Assembly (NCBI GenBank): GCA_020631075.1
Contig: JAHDHX010000002.1
Coordinates: 152,936 to 216,935, forward strand
DNA length: 64,000 bases
Direction: 5' to 3'
Origin: Candidatus Altimarinota bacterium
GTDB lineage: Bacteria; Patescibacteriota; Gracilibacteria; UBA4473
In this document: positions 35,673-43,418 of the stretch, in pieces
Numbering within the stretch: the stretch's first letter is position 1
Layout: each line of letters opens with the position of its first letter
Position numbers and translations under genes: made by a program
Notes under the pieces: model-generated
The model's database searches: none
What the model saw: only the letters and a program-made list of their open reading frames with translations
Told to the model about the DNA's origin: nothing

Positions 35673-38369
35673 TTATTCGCCCTCGGCGGTGGAAGAGGCC
35701 TGACTGATGCTGGTGACGCGGTGGTCGGCCTGCTGCCCGCGGAAGAAATTCTTAATATTTTTGAGCAGGCTGAGAGGGTTGAGCTTACTGCCGGTGTGGA
35801 CGGGCTTCATGGTGACGTCGTTGCCACTGACCTTGAGGGCGAAGTATTGCGTCTCGCCGTTGGGGGTGCGCCCGCTGAAGACCGCCGCGCGGTCGTACTT
35901 AAACCGTTGGCCGATGAAGTTGGTGATCTGGGCGGTGAAGCGCTGGAGGTAGGCGGAGGGTTCCCGCAGGATGGAGAGGCCAGTGCCTTCGGTCAGACCC
36001 TCGATGAGGCCGCTGTTGACGGCGGCGGTGTGGGACTGGGTGCGGTTGAGGGTGGTGCTGAAGGTGTTTTTGAGGCTTGACGCCGTGGTTTCCTTGAGGT
36101 TGGTGAGGGTGTGGTCTTGCCCGCCGATGGTGAAGGTGTATTTTTGACCGAGGAGGGGGTCTTCTTCACTGTCGCGGAGGTTGCGGATGAGGCTGACGGC
36201 GTCGTCGGCGACGTTGAATTTGGCTTTCTCTTGGGCGGCGTCCATGTCTAGTTGCCAGGCGTTGTCTTTTGACGCGCGGTCGACTGCGTCCCAGAACTGT
36301 TCGTTGGCTTGGCTGATGGTGACGTTGTCGGTTTCGTTGAACCCGAAGCCGACGCGGTTGCCGTCTTGCTCGAGGTTTTCGTTGGCGAGGAGGGCTTCCC
36401 AGAGGGCTTTGAACCGTGAATGGGGTTTCTCGCCTGCGTTGGGCACGGCGGCCAACTGGTCCATAAGGCGGTCAACGGTGGGCTGGGTCAGCACGCCACC
36501 CGCCACCATGGCGGTGAGGAGCTTCTGCATGAATTTGGGTTCGCCGAGGCTCTGACCAGCGTCCGTCTCAAACCGACTGCGGGCCTCATGAAACAGCTGG
36601 CGGATGGTGCCGTGGTTTTTGATGGGGAGCTCTGAGGGTTTGAGAGATTTGAGATCTTCGATCTCGGCCAGGCGTTCGGCGCGACGCTCAAACCCCGCGT
36701 GTAGGCCGTTGGTCGCCCAATAGAGCGCCCCTGCGGACAGACGAATGAACCCCATGGTGCCCAGGAGAATGCCGGCTCCGTTGAGCCCCCCGAGAAACTC
36801 GCCCTGTTGCATGATCTGCGGGGTCTGGGTGAGCTGTGAGATCTGGCTGAGGGCGAGGTGTTGCTCTTTGCCTTTCAGCTTGTCGGCTTGCTCTATCAGG
36901 ACGGCGAGGTGCTGGGTGCTTTTCTCACCCACGGCGTCGCCGAGGTCGTACCAGATTTCGGGCGCGTGGGGGTTGGGCTCGCCTGGGTCGGGGGCGAGGA
37001 GTATGTTTTCGATCAGGGCTTGTTGGAAGGCGAAGTAGTGGTCTTGGCTGAGTGAAATGTGGGCCTGAAACAAGCGGGTGACCTGGTCGAGGGTGTTGAC
37101 CTGGGCGGTGTGGGGGCGGTCGGCGGGTTGGCCGCTGGGGGTGGTGACGGTGGCAAACAGCCCTGGGTTGTGCGCCATGGTCAGCTGGTGCGATTGCAGG
37201 AAGGTGCTCATCTGGCGGTAGTGGGTGGGGGTGAGCGGTTTGCCTTCGGCCAGGTGGTCAAAGATGGCAGTGGTGTCTGGCGGGGCGAGTGAGCGCAGCT
37301 GCTGGGCTTGGTGCTTGACCCAGCCTTCGGGGGTGCGGCGTTTGTCTTCGGCGGTTTCTATGCCGAAGTAGCGAAACAGGCCGTCGCGTGTTTCGCCCGC
37401 CACTTCCCAAACGTGGTCGAGGAAGGGTTGGTCTTCGGTGAAGGAGCCGTAGATGGCTTTGCCGAGGTGCTCGAAGGGTTGGTAGATGGCTTGGCCGATC
37501 TTCTGTGCGGCCCAAGTGAAGGCGCCGCCTTCGGCTTGTTTCCAATTGAGCCCTATACCCCCGAGCTGGGTGACGATGGCGACGGAGGCGGCGCCCCAGA
37601 GCAGGTAGGTGGGTTTATTGATCGCGCCTGAGGACTCCAAGCTGCGGCCGAGTGCGTACCCCAGCCAGGCCGTGAAGGCCACCCCGTAGAAGTCGCTAGT
37701 CTGGCCCCAGCCGCCCTCGACCTGGCTGATGATCTGCTCCGCGAAGGTGGGTGACTCGGTCAGGGCTTGTAGGTCGGCGATGGGGTTGGTGACGGCGGCG
37801 TCGGCAAAGATGGCTTGGCCAGCGGTCAGTACGTGCTGACGGAGGGCTTCGCGTTGGGCCAGGGCCGTGGTGCCAGCCCCTGGGCGGAGCGGTGACTGCA
37901 GCTGGCGCATGGCGAGGACATACTCCTCGGGGGTGAAGCCGTGAGCGTTGAGGCGGGCTTCCAGCGCTTCGCGTTGCTGTTGCAGGAGCTGCTGCAGGCG
38001 CAGGGCTTCGGCTGACTCAACGGCTTGGGTGGCGGCTTCAGCGGCTTGGGTGCGTTGCTCGGGCGTGCGGGGGGGGCGGGAGGGTGATGCGCTGGGGGTG
38101 TCTTGCGGTTGGCTGAGCCAATGGGCGATGACTTGCTGGTCGACGTGGCCGTCGAGCCGTCGGGGGGCTCTGGGTGAGTGCTGGGCGAGGTCGCTGAGTT
38201 CGGCTTGGGTGTGTTGGATTTCTTGGGCGGCTTCGACGTCGAAGTCGGTGATTTCGGGCTGTTTGTAGCTGTCGGGGGATAGATGCGTGCTGCCAATATT
38301 CCCCAGCAGTCGGGGGCTCGGCCAGAGGGCTGAGTGACTGGGTGATGGGGAGGAGGGCAGAAGTTGCAT
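35673..38369 (-). CDS. Unrecognised 898-aa protein of the T4SS-like locus
   Basis: I do not recognise a family. Residues 90-150 are Gln/Ala-rich and helical (EALRLQQLLQQQREALEARL). Two to three hydrophobic stretches occur, at about 225-265 (FYGVAFTAWLGYALG... LLWGAASVAIVTQLGGIGL) and 505-530 (GILLGTMGFIRLSAGALYW), so it is probably membrane-associated. The rest is hydrophilic. It is the second gene of the leftward unit: its start lies 9 nt after the stop of the two-TM gene. It begins MQLLPSS after cccctccgt, much as the VirB6-like gene begins MQLL after its promoter, suggesting related start regions. Confidence 0.75.
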   Translation of the reverse strand: MQLLPSSPSPSHSALWPSPRLLGNIGSTHLSPDSYKQPEITDFDVEAAQEIQHTQAELSDLAQHSPRAPRRLDGHVDQQVIAHWLSQPQDTPSASPSRPPRTPEQRTQAAEAATQAVESAEALRLQQLLQQQREALEARLNAHGFTPEEYVLAMRQLQSPLRPGAGTTALAQREALRQHVLTAGQAIFADAAVTNPIADLQALTESPTFAEQIISQVEGGWGQTSDFYGVAFTAWLGYALGRSLESSGAINKPTYLLWGAASVAIVTQLGGIGLNWKQAEGGAFTWAAQKIGQAIYQPFEHLGKAIYGSFTEDQPFLDHVWEVAGETRDGLFRYFGIETAEDKRRTPEGWVKHQAQQLRSLAPPDTTAIFDHLAEGKPLTPTHYRQMSTFLQSHQLTMAHNPGLFATVTTPSGQPADRPHTAQVNTLDQVTRLFQAHISLSQDHYFAFQQALIENILLAPDPGEPNPHAPEIWYDLGDAVGEKSTQHLAVLIEQADKLKGKEQHLALSQISQLTQTPQIMQQGEFLGGLNGAGILLGTMGFIRLSAGALYWATNGLHAGFERRAERLAEIEDLKSLKPSELPIKNHGTIRQLFHEARSRFETDAGQSLGEPKFMQKLLTAMVAGGVLTQPTVDRLMDQLAAVPNAGEKPHSRFKALWEALLANENLEQDGNRVGFGFNETDNVTISQANEQFWDAVDRASKDNAWQLDMDAAQEKAKFNVADDAVSLIRNLRDSEEDPLLGQKYTFTIGGQDHTLTNLKETTASSLKNTFSTTLNRTQSHTAAVNSGLIEGLTEGTGLSILREPSAYLQRFTAQITNFIGQRFKYDRAAVFSGRTPNGETQYFALKVSGNDVTMKPVHTGSKLNPLSLLKNIKNFFRGQQADHRVTSISQASSTAEGE

Positions 38370-38378
38370 ACGGAGGGG

Positions 38379-38885
38379 CTAGAGCTGCAGGGCGCGAGCC
38401 CAGATCTGGGTGAGGGATTCGCGGCGGTCGGTCAGTTCGGTCAGGCCCGCTTGGCCGAGGTGCTGCCGAAACCACTCGGGGCTGCGGGAACCCATCTGGA
38501 CGGGGATAGTGTAGCGGTGGTATTTGGCCTGGATGTCAAAGTAGATGACGTGCACGGCGGGCTGGTGGACGATCCAGTAGCCGATGACGTCACCCAGTGG
38601 GATGGCGTCGGCGTCTATCTGCAGGGTGGTGTCATACACAAAGACGTAGTGCGTCTGGTGCCCTTCGTGGTGGTAGTAGGCCCAGAAGGCGATGATGATG
38701 GCAAAGCACAGAGCGAGGATGAAATCCCCCTGCCACAGGGCCGAAAGGATGATGCCAAACACGACCGAGCAAAAGCCCACCAGCCACCAGAGGCCCCGTG
38801 GGTGGGGGTGATGGTCGTAGGCCTGCCACGCGCAGATGATCTGGCCGTGGTATTGCAGGGGGAGCGGGGTGGTGGGGGCGGGCAT
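38379..38885 (-). CDS. Two-TM protein with PH-like C-terminal domain, 168 aa
   Basis: Two close membrane helices (GLWWLVGFCSVVFGIILSAL and FILALCFAIIIAFWAYY, about residues 30-72) are followed by a beta-rich cytoplasmic domain (HYVFVYDTTLQIDADAIPLGDVIGYWIV) that resembles bacterial PH-like domains. In CPR and Gram-positive type IV secretion loci a small two-TM protein (PrgI type) often accompanies VirB4; this protein could fill that role but the match is only topological. First gene of the leftward unit. Start at the ATG at 38885 (MPAPTTPL); the longer in-frame version would begin upstream of the promoter. Confidence 0.65.
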   Translation of the reverse strand: MPAPTTPLPLQYHGQIICAWQAYDHHPHPRGLWWLVGFCSVVFGIILSALWQGDFILALCFAIIIAFWAYYHHEGHQTHYVFVYDTTLQIDADAIPLGDVIGYWIVHQPAVHVIYFDIQAKYHRYTIPVQMGSRSPEWFRQHLGQAGLTELTDRRESLTQIWARALQL

Positions 38886-38923
38886 ACGGAAGGGGGGCGC
38901 GAGAGTGCGGGGACTATCGCGTG

Positions 38924-38953
38924 AGTATACCACAAACTCGGGAGTGTTCACAA
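38924..38953 (-). promoter_or_regulatory. Promoter of the two-TM gene, -35 inside a MITE end
   Basis: -35 TTGTGA (38948-38953) and -10 TATACT (38924-38929), spacer 18 bp, with an extended TGG before the -10. The -35 lies within the 19-bp terminal inverted repeat of the element at 38940-39130, so the insertion created or replaced the -35. Confidence 0.6.
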
Positions 38954-39130
38954 ATTGGCAAAAGTACATTGAGCTTGAAGTACACAGTTAGATTTGAGTG
39001 AAAAAAGGATCTTTTTGGCTGCAAAATGGTTGCGCATTTTTGCCTTGATCCATCAAGGCTGCAAATACGCGCCCATTTTTCGCTCAAAAATCTCTCTTTT
39101 TTCTTCTCAAACCAATTTGTGAACACTCCC
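38940..39130. mobile_element. MITE-like element, 191 bp, with 19-bp perfect terminal inverted repeats
   Basis: GGGAGTGTTCACAAATTGG (38940-38958) is repeated in inverse orientation at 39112-39130 without a mismatch. The interior is AT-richer than its surroundings and is itself imperfectly palindromic, with a perfect core GCCTTGAT-CC-ATCAAGGC (39042-39059) flanked by related arms. It encodes no transposase. The ends resemble those of IS256/Mutator-type elements in style, which is only a suggestion. I could not find a flanking target-site duplication. It separates the sugar nucleotidyltransferase stop (39142) from the promoter of the two-TM gene. Confidence 0.8.
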
Positions 39131-39141
39131 TAGCACTAACG

Positions 39142-40086
39142 CTATATAACTGTGTGGTGGCGGATGAGCTTGCCCGTGAGGTCAACCCCGCGCAGCTGTG
39201 ACCCCGTGTCGATGACGCTGCGGCTGGCGATGACGTCCGACAGGGTGACCTGTGGGTAGACGATGCAGTCTGTCAGGCGGCAGCCGTGCAGCTGGCACCC
39301 TGCCCCGATGTAAACCCGACCGTGAAAGGTGCAGTCTGACACCTGTGCGGTGGGGTGGATGGTGGTGGGCTGGGGCTGGAGGTCGCAGTGGGCGGCGAGG
39401 TAGGTGGAGAATGACCCGACGTCGTACCACCCGCCTCCGACCGTGACGGCCTGCACGCAGACGCCAGCGGCGAGCAGGGCGGGGAAGATCTCGCCGAGCT
39501 TGTCAGGGTGGGTGGCGGCGGCGCTGTGCAACAGGGGGATGAGGTCGCCCCCCAGCCGCAGGAAGGCCGTGGAAACGAGGGTGGATTTGGGTTGGGGGGG
39601 CTTCTCGGCGAAGCCGATGACGGTGTGGCCGTCGGCGGCGACCTCGACCACGCCGAAGCGCCGTGCGGTGTGGCGGTCAGGCACTTGCCGCACGCAGAGG
39701 CTGGCGGTGTCACTCCCCTGCCCCATCTGGGCGGGCTGCCACTGGGGGAGGAGGTTGTCACCCGCGAGGATGAGCAAGTCGTCGCGGATTTGCTGCTCCT
39801 CCACACAGACAGAGATGCAGCGCAACGCCCCGAGCTTTTGCTGGTCACTGTGGGCGTCTTCGCACCAGATGGTGGTGTGGGGGCGGCCGAGGGCGGTGAC
39901 CTCGGCCCTGAAGTCATTCGCAAACAGGGAGTTGGTGATGATGGTAACAGGCCAAGCGGTGGGCACCCGTTGCAGGATGTGCGCCAAGATGGTCTGGCCG
40001 TCGATGAGGAGGAGGGGTTTGGCGCGGTGCTCTGTCAGGGGCCAGAGACGCGTCGCGAAGCCGCCAGCGAGGATGAGGGTGTGCAT
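39142..40086 (-). CDS. Sugar-phosphate nucleotidyltransferase
   Basis: 314 aa. The N-terminal nucleotidyltransferase domain begins MHTLILAGGFATRLWPLTEHRAKPLL, the G-x-x-T/A-R-L-x-P-x-T...K-P loop that binds the NTP, and continues with LLILAGDN (metal-binding Asp) and VIGFAEKPP. After GGGWYDVGSFSTYL a C-terminal left-handed beta-helix-like portion shows hexapeptide character (IHPTAQVSDCTFHGRVYIGAGCQLHGC). It makes an NDP-sugar for glycan synthesis, probably of the mannose-1-P guanylyl or glucose-1-P type; the exact sugar is not readable. Start at the ATG at 40086, about 2 nt from the predicted transcription start; the in-frame extension to 40125 would cover the promoter. Confidence 0.88.
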   Translation of the reverse strand: MHTLILAGGFATRLWPLTEHRAKPLLLIDGQTILAHILQRVPTAWPVTIITNSLFANDFRAEVTALGRPHTTIWCEDAHSDQQKLGALRCISVCVEEQQIRDDLLILAGDNLLPQWQPAQMGQGSDTASLCVRQVPDRHTARRFGVVEVAADGHTVIGFAEKPPQPKSTLVSTAFLRLGGDLIPLLHSAAATHPDKLGEIFPALLAAGVCVQAVTVGGGWYDVGSFSTYLAAHCDLQPQPTTIHPTAQVSDCTFHGRVYIGAGCQLHGCRLTDCIVYPQVTLSDVIASRSVIDTGSQLRGVDLTGKLIRHHTVI

Positions 40087-40094
40087 CACACACG

Positions 40095-40122
40095 AGGATA
40101 GCGCAGGGAGACGGTGGAACAA
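40095..40122 (-). promoter_or_regulatory. Promoter of the nucleotidyltransferase gene
   Basis: TTGTTC (-35) and TATCCT (-10) with a 16-bp spacer on the - strand; the -10 ends 8 nt before the ATG. It abuts the upstream gene's terminator. Confidence 0.55.
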
Positions 40123-40123
40123 C

Positions 40124-40153
40124 AAAAAACCCCCCTCGGGGGAGGGGGGTTTT
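40124..40153 (-). terminator. Rho-independent terminator after the Met-rich gene
   Basis: An 8-bp GC stem (CCCCCCTC with GAGGGGGG), extended by A:T pairs, with a GGGG/CCCC loop and six T on the - strand. It ends directly next to the -35 of the following gene. Confidence 0.85.
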
Positions 40154-40202
40154 CATAAACCATACAGGAATCACAGTGAAGCGCGAGGCCTCGGGTGAGA
40201 GG

Positions 40203-40979
40203 CTACTCTATATCCATGATGAGTTCTTCGAGCTCGGTGAGCTCTTGGTCGAGGTCGTCAGAGCTGATGACTTCGATCACTTCGACGGCCTGGGTCATGG
40301 CCTCTTCGGCCATTTGCTCAGCGGCTTGCGCGGCTTGTGCTTCGGCGACTTGAGCGGTGGCGCTCATGATGGCGGCTTGCATGATGGCTTGGAACTCGGC
40401 TTCTGAAACGGGGAGCTGTTCTTTCATCATGTCGTTTGACGTGATGGCCATGGTGTTATTCACGGGCTCGATGACGGTCATGGTTTTCATGTTGTTCATG
40501 GTGTTCATGTTGCCACGGCCTTTCATAATGACGATGCCTCGGTCACGGTCGGCGAGGCGGGCAGCGACACGGTCAACAGTGCCACGACGTTGCACCATGC
40601 GGTCGAAATTAGGCATGGTGGACGGTCGTTTGGGTTTGTCCGTCTGGGTGGTGATGACTGACTTGGCGGAAACGTAGTTGCGTTTCAGGAACTGGTATGG
40701 TGCGTTGCCGTTGGCGATGTATTGCTTCTCACGCAGGGTGACGGCCGCGCCAGCGGGCAGTTTTTGGTCAGCGGTTTCTTGCATTTTGATGCCTTCGTGG
40801 ATGAGACGAATAGCGTCGTCGCGGAAGCTGTCTGGGAGCTCGCGGTAAGAAATGAGGCCAGCGATGTAGTCAGCCATGATGGCTTCGCGGTACTCAGCGG
40901 TGTAGGCTTTGACGTCTTGGGTCACGGCCATGGTCGCGCCAGCAAAGGCAGCGAGCAGAAGGAGGTGCTTGATATTCAT
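40203..40979 (-). CDS. Exported methionine-rich protein, 258 aa
   Basis: No known family. A clear signal peptide (MNIKHLLLLAAFAGATMA) leads a hydrophilic protein. The centre is Met/Asn-rich (NMNTMNNMKTMTVIEPVNNTM), then Ala/Gln/Glu-rich helices (AQVAEAQAAQAAEQMAEEAM) and an acidic tail. Met-rich exported segments can bind copper or serve as oxidant sinks, but there is no His/Cys support, so that is speculation. Monocistronic, with a strong terminator. Start at the ATG at 40979, where the signal peptide begins; the leader (tttcttactcctctctttattc) is pyrimidine-rich. Confidence 0.75.
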   Translation of the reverse strand: MNIKHLLLLAAFAGATMAVTQDVKAYTAEYREAIMADYIAGLISYRELPDSFRDDAIRLIHEGIKMQETADQKLPAGAAVTLREKQYIANGNAPYQFLKRNYVSAKSVITTQTDKPKRPSTMPNFDRMVQRRGTVDRVAARLADRDRGIVIMKGRGNMNTMNNMKTMTVIEPVNNTMAITSNDMMKEQLPVSEAEFQAIMQAAIMSATAQVAEAQAAQAAEQMAEEAMTQAVEVIEVISSDDLDQELTELEELIMDIE

Positions 40980-41224
40980 GAATAAAGAGAGGAGTAAGAA
41001 ACAATGAATTGGCTTCACTGTGAACAAAGCAACAGCGAATTTAGACTCTTCTGCTCTTTTGACAAACTTTTTTTGCTATTTCTTGATCATGTTTTGTGTG
41101 CAGATGTGTATTGCAAGCCTTTACAGGGTGGGGAGAGCGGTGATGTGACGGTTTTTTTGACACGGGGAGAGATTTGGTCACTATGCGCGACGATAAGTGT
41201 CTGTCCGTTTTTCAAAGTACTCCT

Positions 41225-41410
41225 ATGTCATACATTAAAGCTCGCCGAGACGAACTCAAAAACGTTACTTGGCCCACCTGGAAACAAGCCACCCACCAGA
41301 TGGCAGTGGTATTGGTCTTTATGCTCCTGACGGGCATTGTGCTGGGGGTGGTGGACTACGCCCTGAAGCTGGGGGTGCTGGAACTGTTTGATGTCCTTAA
41401 CGCTGGGTAA
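41225..41410 (+). CDS. secE: Preprotein translocase subunit SecE
   Basis: 61-aa essential part of the SecYEG channel. It has the conserved amphipathic segment RRDELKNVTWPTWKQATHQ followed by one TM helix (VVLVFMLLTGIVLGVVDYAL), the minimal one-helix SecE form. It precedes nusG by 4 nt, the classic secE-nusG order. Start at the ATG at 41225; the upstream in-frame start at 41174 adds unlikely residues. A TTGACA box at 41157-41162 probably belongs to its promoter, though the -10 is weak. Confidence 0.93.
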   Translation: MSYIKARRDELKNVTWPTWKQATHQMAVVLVFMLLTGIVLGVVDYALKLGVLELFDVLNAG

Positions 41411-41413
41411 TCT

Positions 41414-41962
41414 ATGGCCAAGCAAGATCCTACACTCGGTCGGAACTGGTATGTGATCCACACCTACTCTGGGTATGAAGACGCGGTGACGCGGGCACTG
41501 CTGCAGCGGATAGAATCCATGGGGATGCAAGAGTATGTGTTTGAAGTACTGGTACCGAAAGAGAAAAAAACGGTGATCAAAAACGGGAAGCCAACGGTGG
41601 TGGATAAAAACCTCTTCCCTGGGTATGTGCTGGTGGACATGATCGTGACGGATGATTCTTGGTTTCTGGTGCGAAACACGCCCAACGTGACGGGGTTTGT
41701 GGGTTCGGGGAACATCCCCGTGCCGGTGCTGCCCGAAGAGTTTGGGATCATTAAACGGCGGATAAGCCAAGACACGCCGACCAATGAAATAGCGTATTCG
41801 GTGGGGGATCTGGTGGAGATCAAAGCGGGGCCGTTTGCGAACTATGTGGGGAATATCTCAGACGTGAGCCCGCAGAAAGGGAAGGTCACGGTGATGGTGT
41901 CGATCTTTGATCGGGAAACGCCAGTTGAGCTTGACTTTGACCAGATAATTAAAAAGATCTAG
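41414..41962 (+). CDS. nusG: Transcription elongation/antitermination factor NusG
   Basis: 182 aa. Binds RNA polymerase and couples it to ribosomes or Rho. The NGN domain opens NWYVIHTYSGYEDAVTRALLQR and contains LFPGYVLVDMIVTDDSWFLVRNTPNVTGFVG; the C-terminal KOW domain is VGDLVEIKAGPFANYVGNI. Length and both domains are typical. Lies between secE and rplK in the conserved ribosomal order. Confidence 0.96.
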   Translation: MAKQDPTLGRNWYVIHTYSGYEDAVTRALLQRIESMGMQEYVFEVLVPKEKKTVIKNGKPTVVDKNLFPGYVLVDMIVTDDSWFLVRNTPNVTGFVGSGNIPVPVLPEEFGIIKRRISQDTPTNEIAYSVGDLVEIKAGPFANYVGNISDVSPQKGKVTVMVSIFDRETPVELDFDQIIKKI

Positions 41963-42023
41963 TCGCTTCTACTCTGCTTCTCCAACATTTTTAAAAAAAG
42001 TCTGAGGGTGGTGTGCCGAGGTG

Positions 42024-42032
42024 TGATAGAAT
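42024..42032 (+). promoter_or_regulatory. Extended -10 promoter upstream of rplK
   Basis: TGATAGAAT, an extended -10, lies about 82 nt before rplK. The leader carries a short repeat of GTGCAC-like sequence but no convincing L1-binding mimic. Confidence 0.45.
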
Positions 42033-42114
42033 AGGGGGATGCACACTGTGAGGGGGTGCACTGAAACTCAGATACTCGGATTGATTCTCTTTTGTCTCTT
42101 GATTCTTATAAAAA

Positions 42115-42552
42115 ATGCCTCCGTCTAAACCATTTGCTTCCAAGTTTAAGATCCAGCTGCCCGCTGGTGCGGCCACGCCTGCGCCACCTGTGGGGCCAGT
42201 GCTGGGTCAGCATGGGGTTAACATCCAGCAGTTTTGTAGCCAGTTTAATGACGCGACTGGTGACAAGAAGGGCTCTGGGTTGATCATCCCAGTGATTTGT
42301 TACGTCTTTGAAGACAAGACTTTTGAGCTGGAATTCAAAACACCACCCGCGTCTATCTTGATCAAAAAAGAGCTGGGGATACCGAAAGGTTCGGCTCGGC
42401 CCAACACCGAAAAGATCGGGAAGATCAGCCGAGCGCAACTGGAAGCGGTGGCTGAGCAAAAAATGAAAGATTTGAATTGTTATGACATGGACGCGGCGGT
42501 GAAGATCATCGCGGGGACGGCCGTGCGGATGGGACTAGAGCCAGAAATCTAG
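42115..42552 (+). CDS. rplK: 50S ribosomal protein L11
   Basis: 145 aa. Binds the GTPase-associated centre of 23S rRNA. Recognised by FKIQLPAGAATPAPPVGPVLGQHGVNIQQFC, the Pro-rich N-terminal domain, and the RNA-binding C-terminal domain (PRPNTEKIGKISRAQLEAVAEQKM-like segment and the terminal IIAGTAVRMGLE). Start at the ATG at 42115, preceded by ttgattcttataaaa with no Shine-Dalgarno sequence. Confidence 0.97.
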   Translation: MPPSKPFASKFKIQLPAGAATPAPPVGPVLGQHGVNIQQFCSQFNDATGDKKGSGLIIPVICYVFEDKTFELEFKTPPASILIKKELGIPKGSARPNTEKIGKISRAQLEAVAEQKMKDLNCYDMDAAVKIIAGTAVRMGLEPEI

Positions 42553-42643
42553 TCGTTTGATTTTGTTCCCTTCGTGGGAGGGGTGGCTGGGTGCACGACT
42601 GCACTATTGACTACTCCATCTGTACCACTTTATTTTTTCTTCT

Positions 42644-43333
42644 ATGAGTTACTCTAAATCACTTCAGGACGCCTACAAGAAGGTGCCGAAGGAATCGTTT
42701 TTTTCGGTTGATCAGGCAGTGGCGCACATGGTGGCGCTGTCGACAGTTAAGTTTGACGCGACGGCGGAGGTGCACTTCCGCCTCGGGATAGACCCACGGC
42801 ACGCTGACCAGCAGATCCGTTCGACGGTTTCCCTCCCCCACGGGACTGGGAAAACTACCAAGGTGGTGGTCTTCTGTGCGGATGACAAGATCGCCGAAGC
42901 CAAAGCCGCGGGGGCAATGGAAGCGGGGGCGGAGGCGTTGATCCAAAAGATACAGGGGGGGTGGACCGACTTCGACGTGGCGGTGGCTACCCCAGACGTG
43001 ATGCGTGACATCGCCAAGGTGGCGCGTGTGCTGGGGCCGAAAGGTCTGATGCCTTCGCCGAAATCGGGCACGGTGACGACCGATGTCAAAAAGACGGTGT
43101 CGGAAATTGCCGCGGGGCGAATGGAGTTCCGAAATGATAAAAGCGGGATCGTGCACACGGTCTTCGGCAAGCTGAGCTTCGGGGAGGAGAAGCTAAAAGA
43201 GAACCTGCTGGCGATGATCAAAACCATCAAAGACGCTAAGCCTGCGGGCCAGAAAGGGATTTACTTCCACTCGGTCACGATCAACTCCACCATGGGGGCG
43301 GGCATCCGCCTCAACATTGAAGAAATTGCTTAA
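42644..43333 (+). CDS. rplA: 50S ribosomal protein L1
   Basis: 229 aa. Forms the L1 stalk and in many bacteria represses its own operon. Motifs: AVAHMVALSTVKFDATAEVHFRLGIDPRHADQQIR, VATPDVMRDIAKVARVLGPKGLMPSPKSGTVT and the terminal YFHSVTINSTMGAGIRLN. Follows rplK by 91 nt, with tattttttcttct directly before its ATG. Ends with a terminator. Confidence 0.97.
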   Translation: MSYSKSLQDAYKKVPKESFFSVDQAVAHMVALSTVKFDATAEVHFRLGIDPRHADQQIRSTVSLPHGTGKTTKVVVFCADDKIAEAKAAGAMEAGAEALIQKIQGGWTDFDVAVATPDVMRDIAKVARVLGPKGLMPSPKSGTVTTDVKKTVSEIAAGRMEFRNDKSGIVHTVFGKLSFGEEKLKENLLAMIKTIKDAKPAGQKGIYFHSVTINSTMGAGIRLNIEEIA

Positions 43334-43363
43334 AAGCACTCTGAAGGCAATAGCAATGATTCG

Positions 43364-43403
43364 ACAGCCCTAAGCAAAATTGCTTCACTGGGGCTGTTTT
43401 TTT
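43364..43403 (+). terminator. Rho-independent terminator after rplA
   Basis: ACAGCCC (43364-43370) pairs with GGGCTGT (43391-43397); an inner AAGCAA/TTGCTT helix extends it; seven T follow. It closes the rplK-rplA transcript. Confidence 0.85.
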
Positions 43404-43418
43404 AACTACTACATTCGG

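Noticed and set aside
38914..39126. 70-aa frame crossing the MITE-like element
   Set aside because: Starts inside one terminal inverted repeat and spans the palindrome; no transposase motif.
38932..39138. Target-site duplication around the MITE-like element
   Set aside because: Flanks acaaactc (left) and tagcacta (right) do not match, so no duplication can be claimed.
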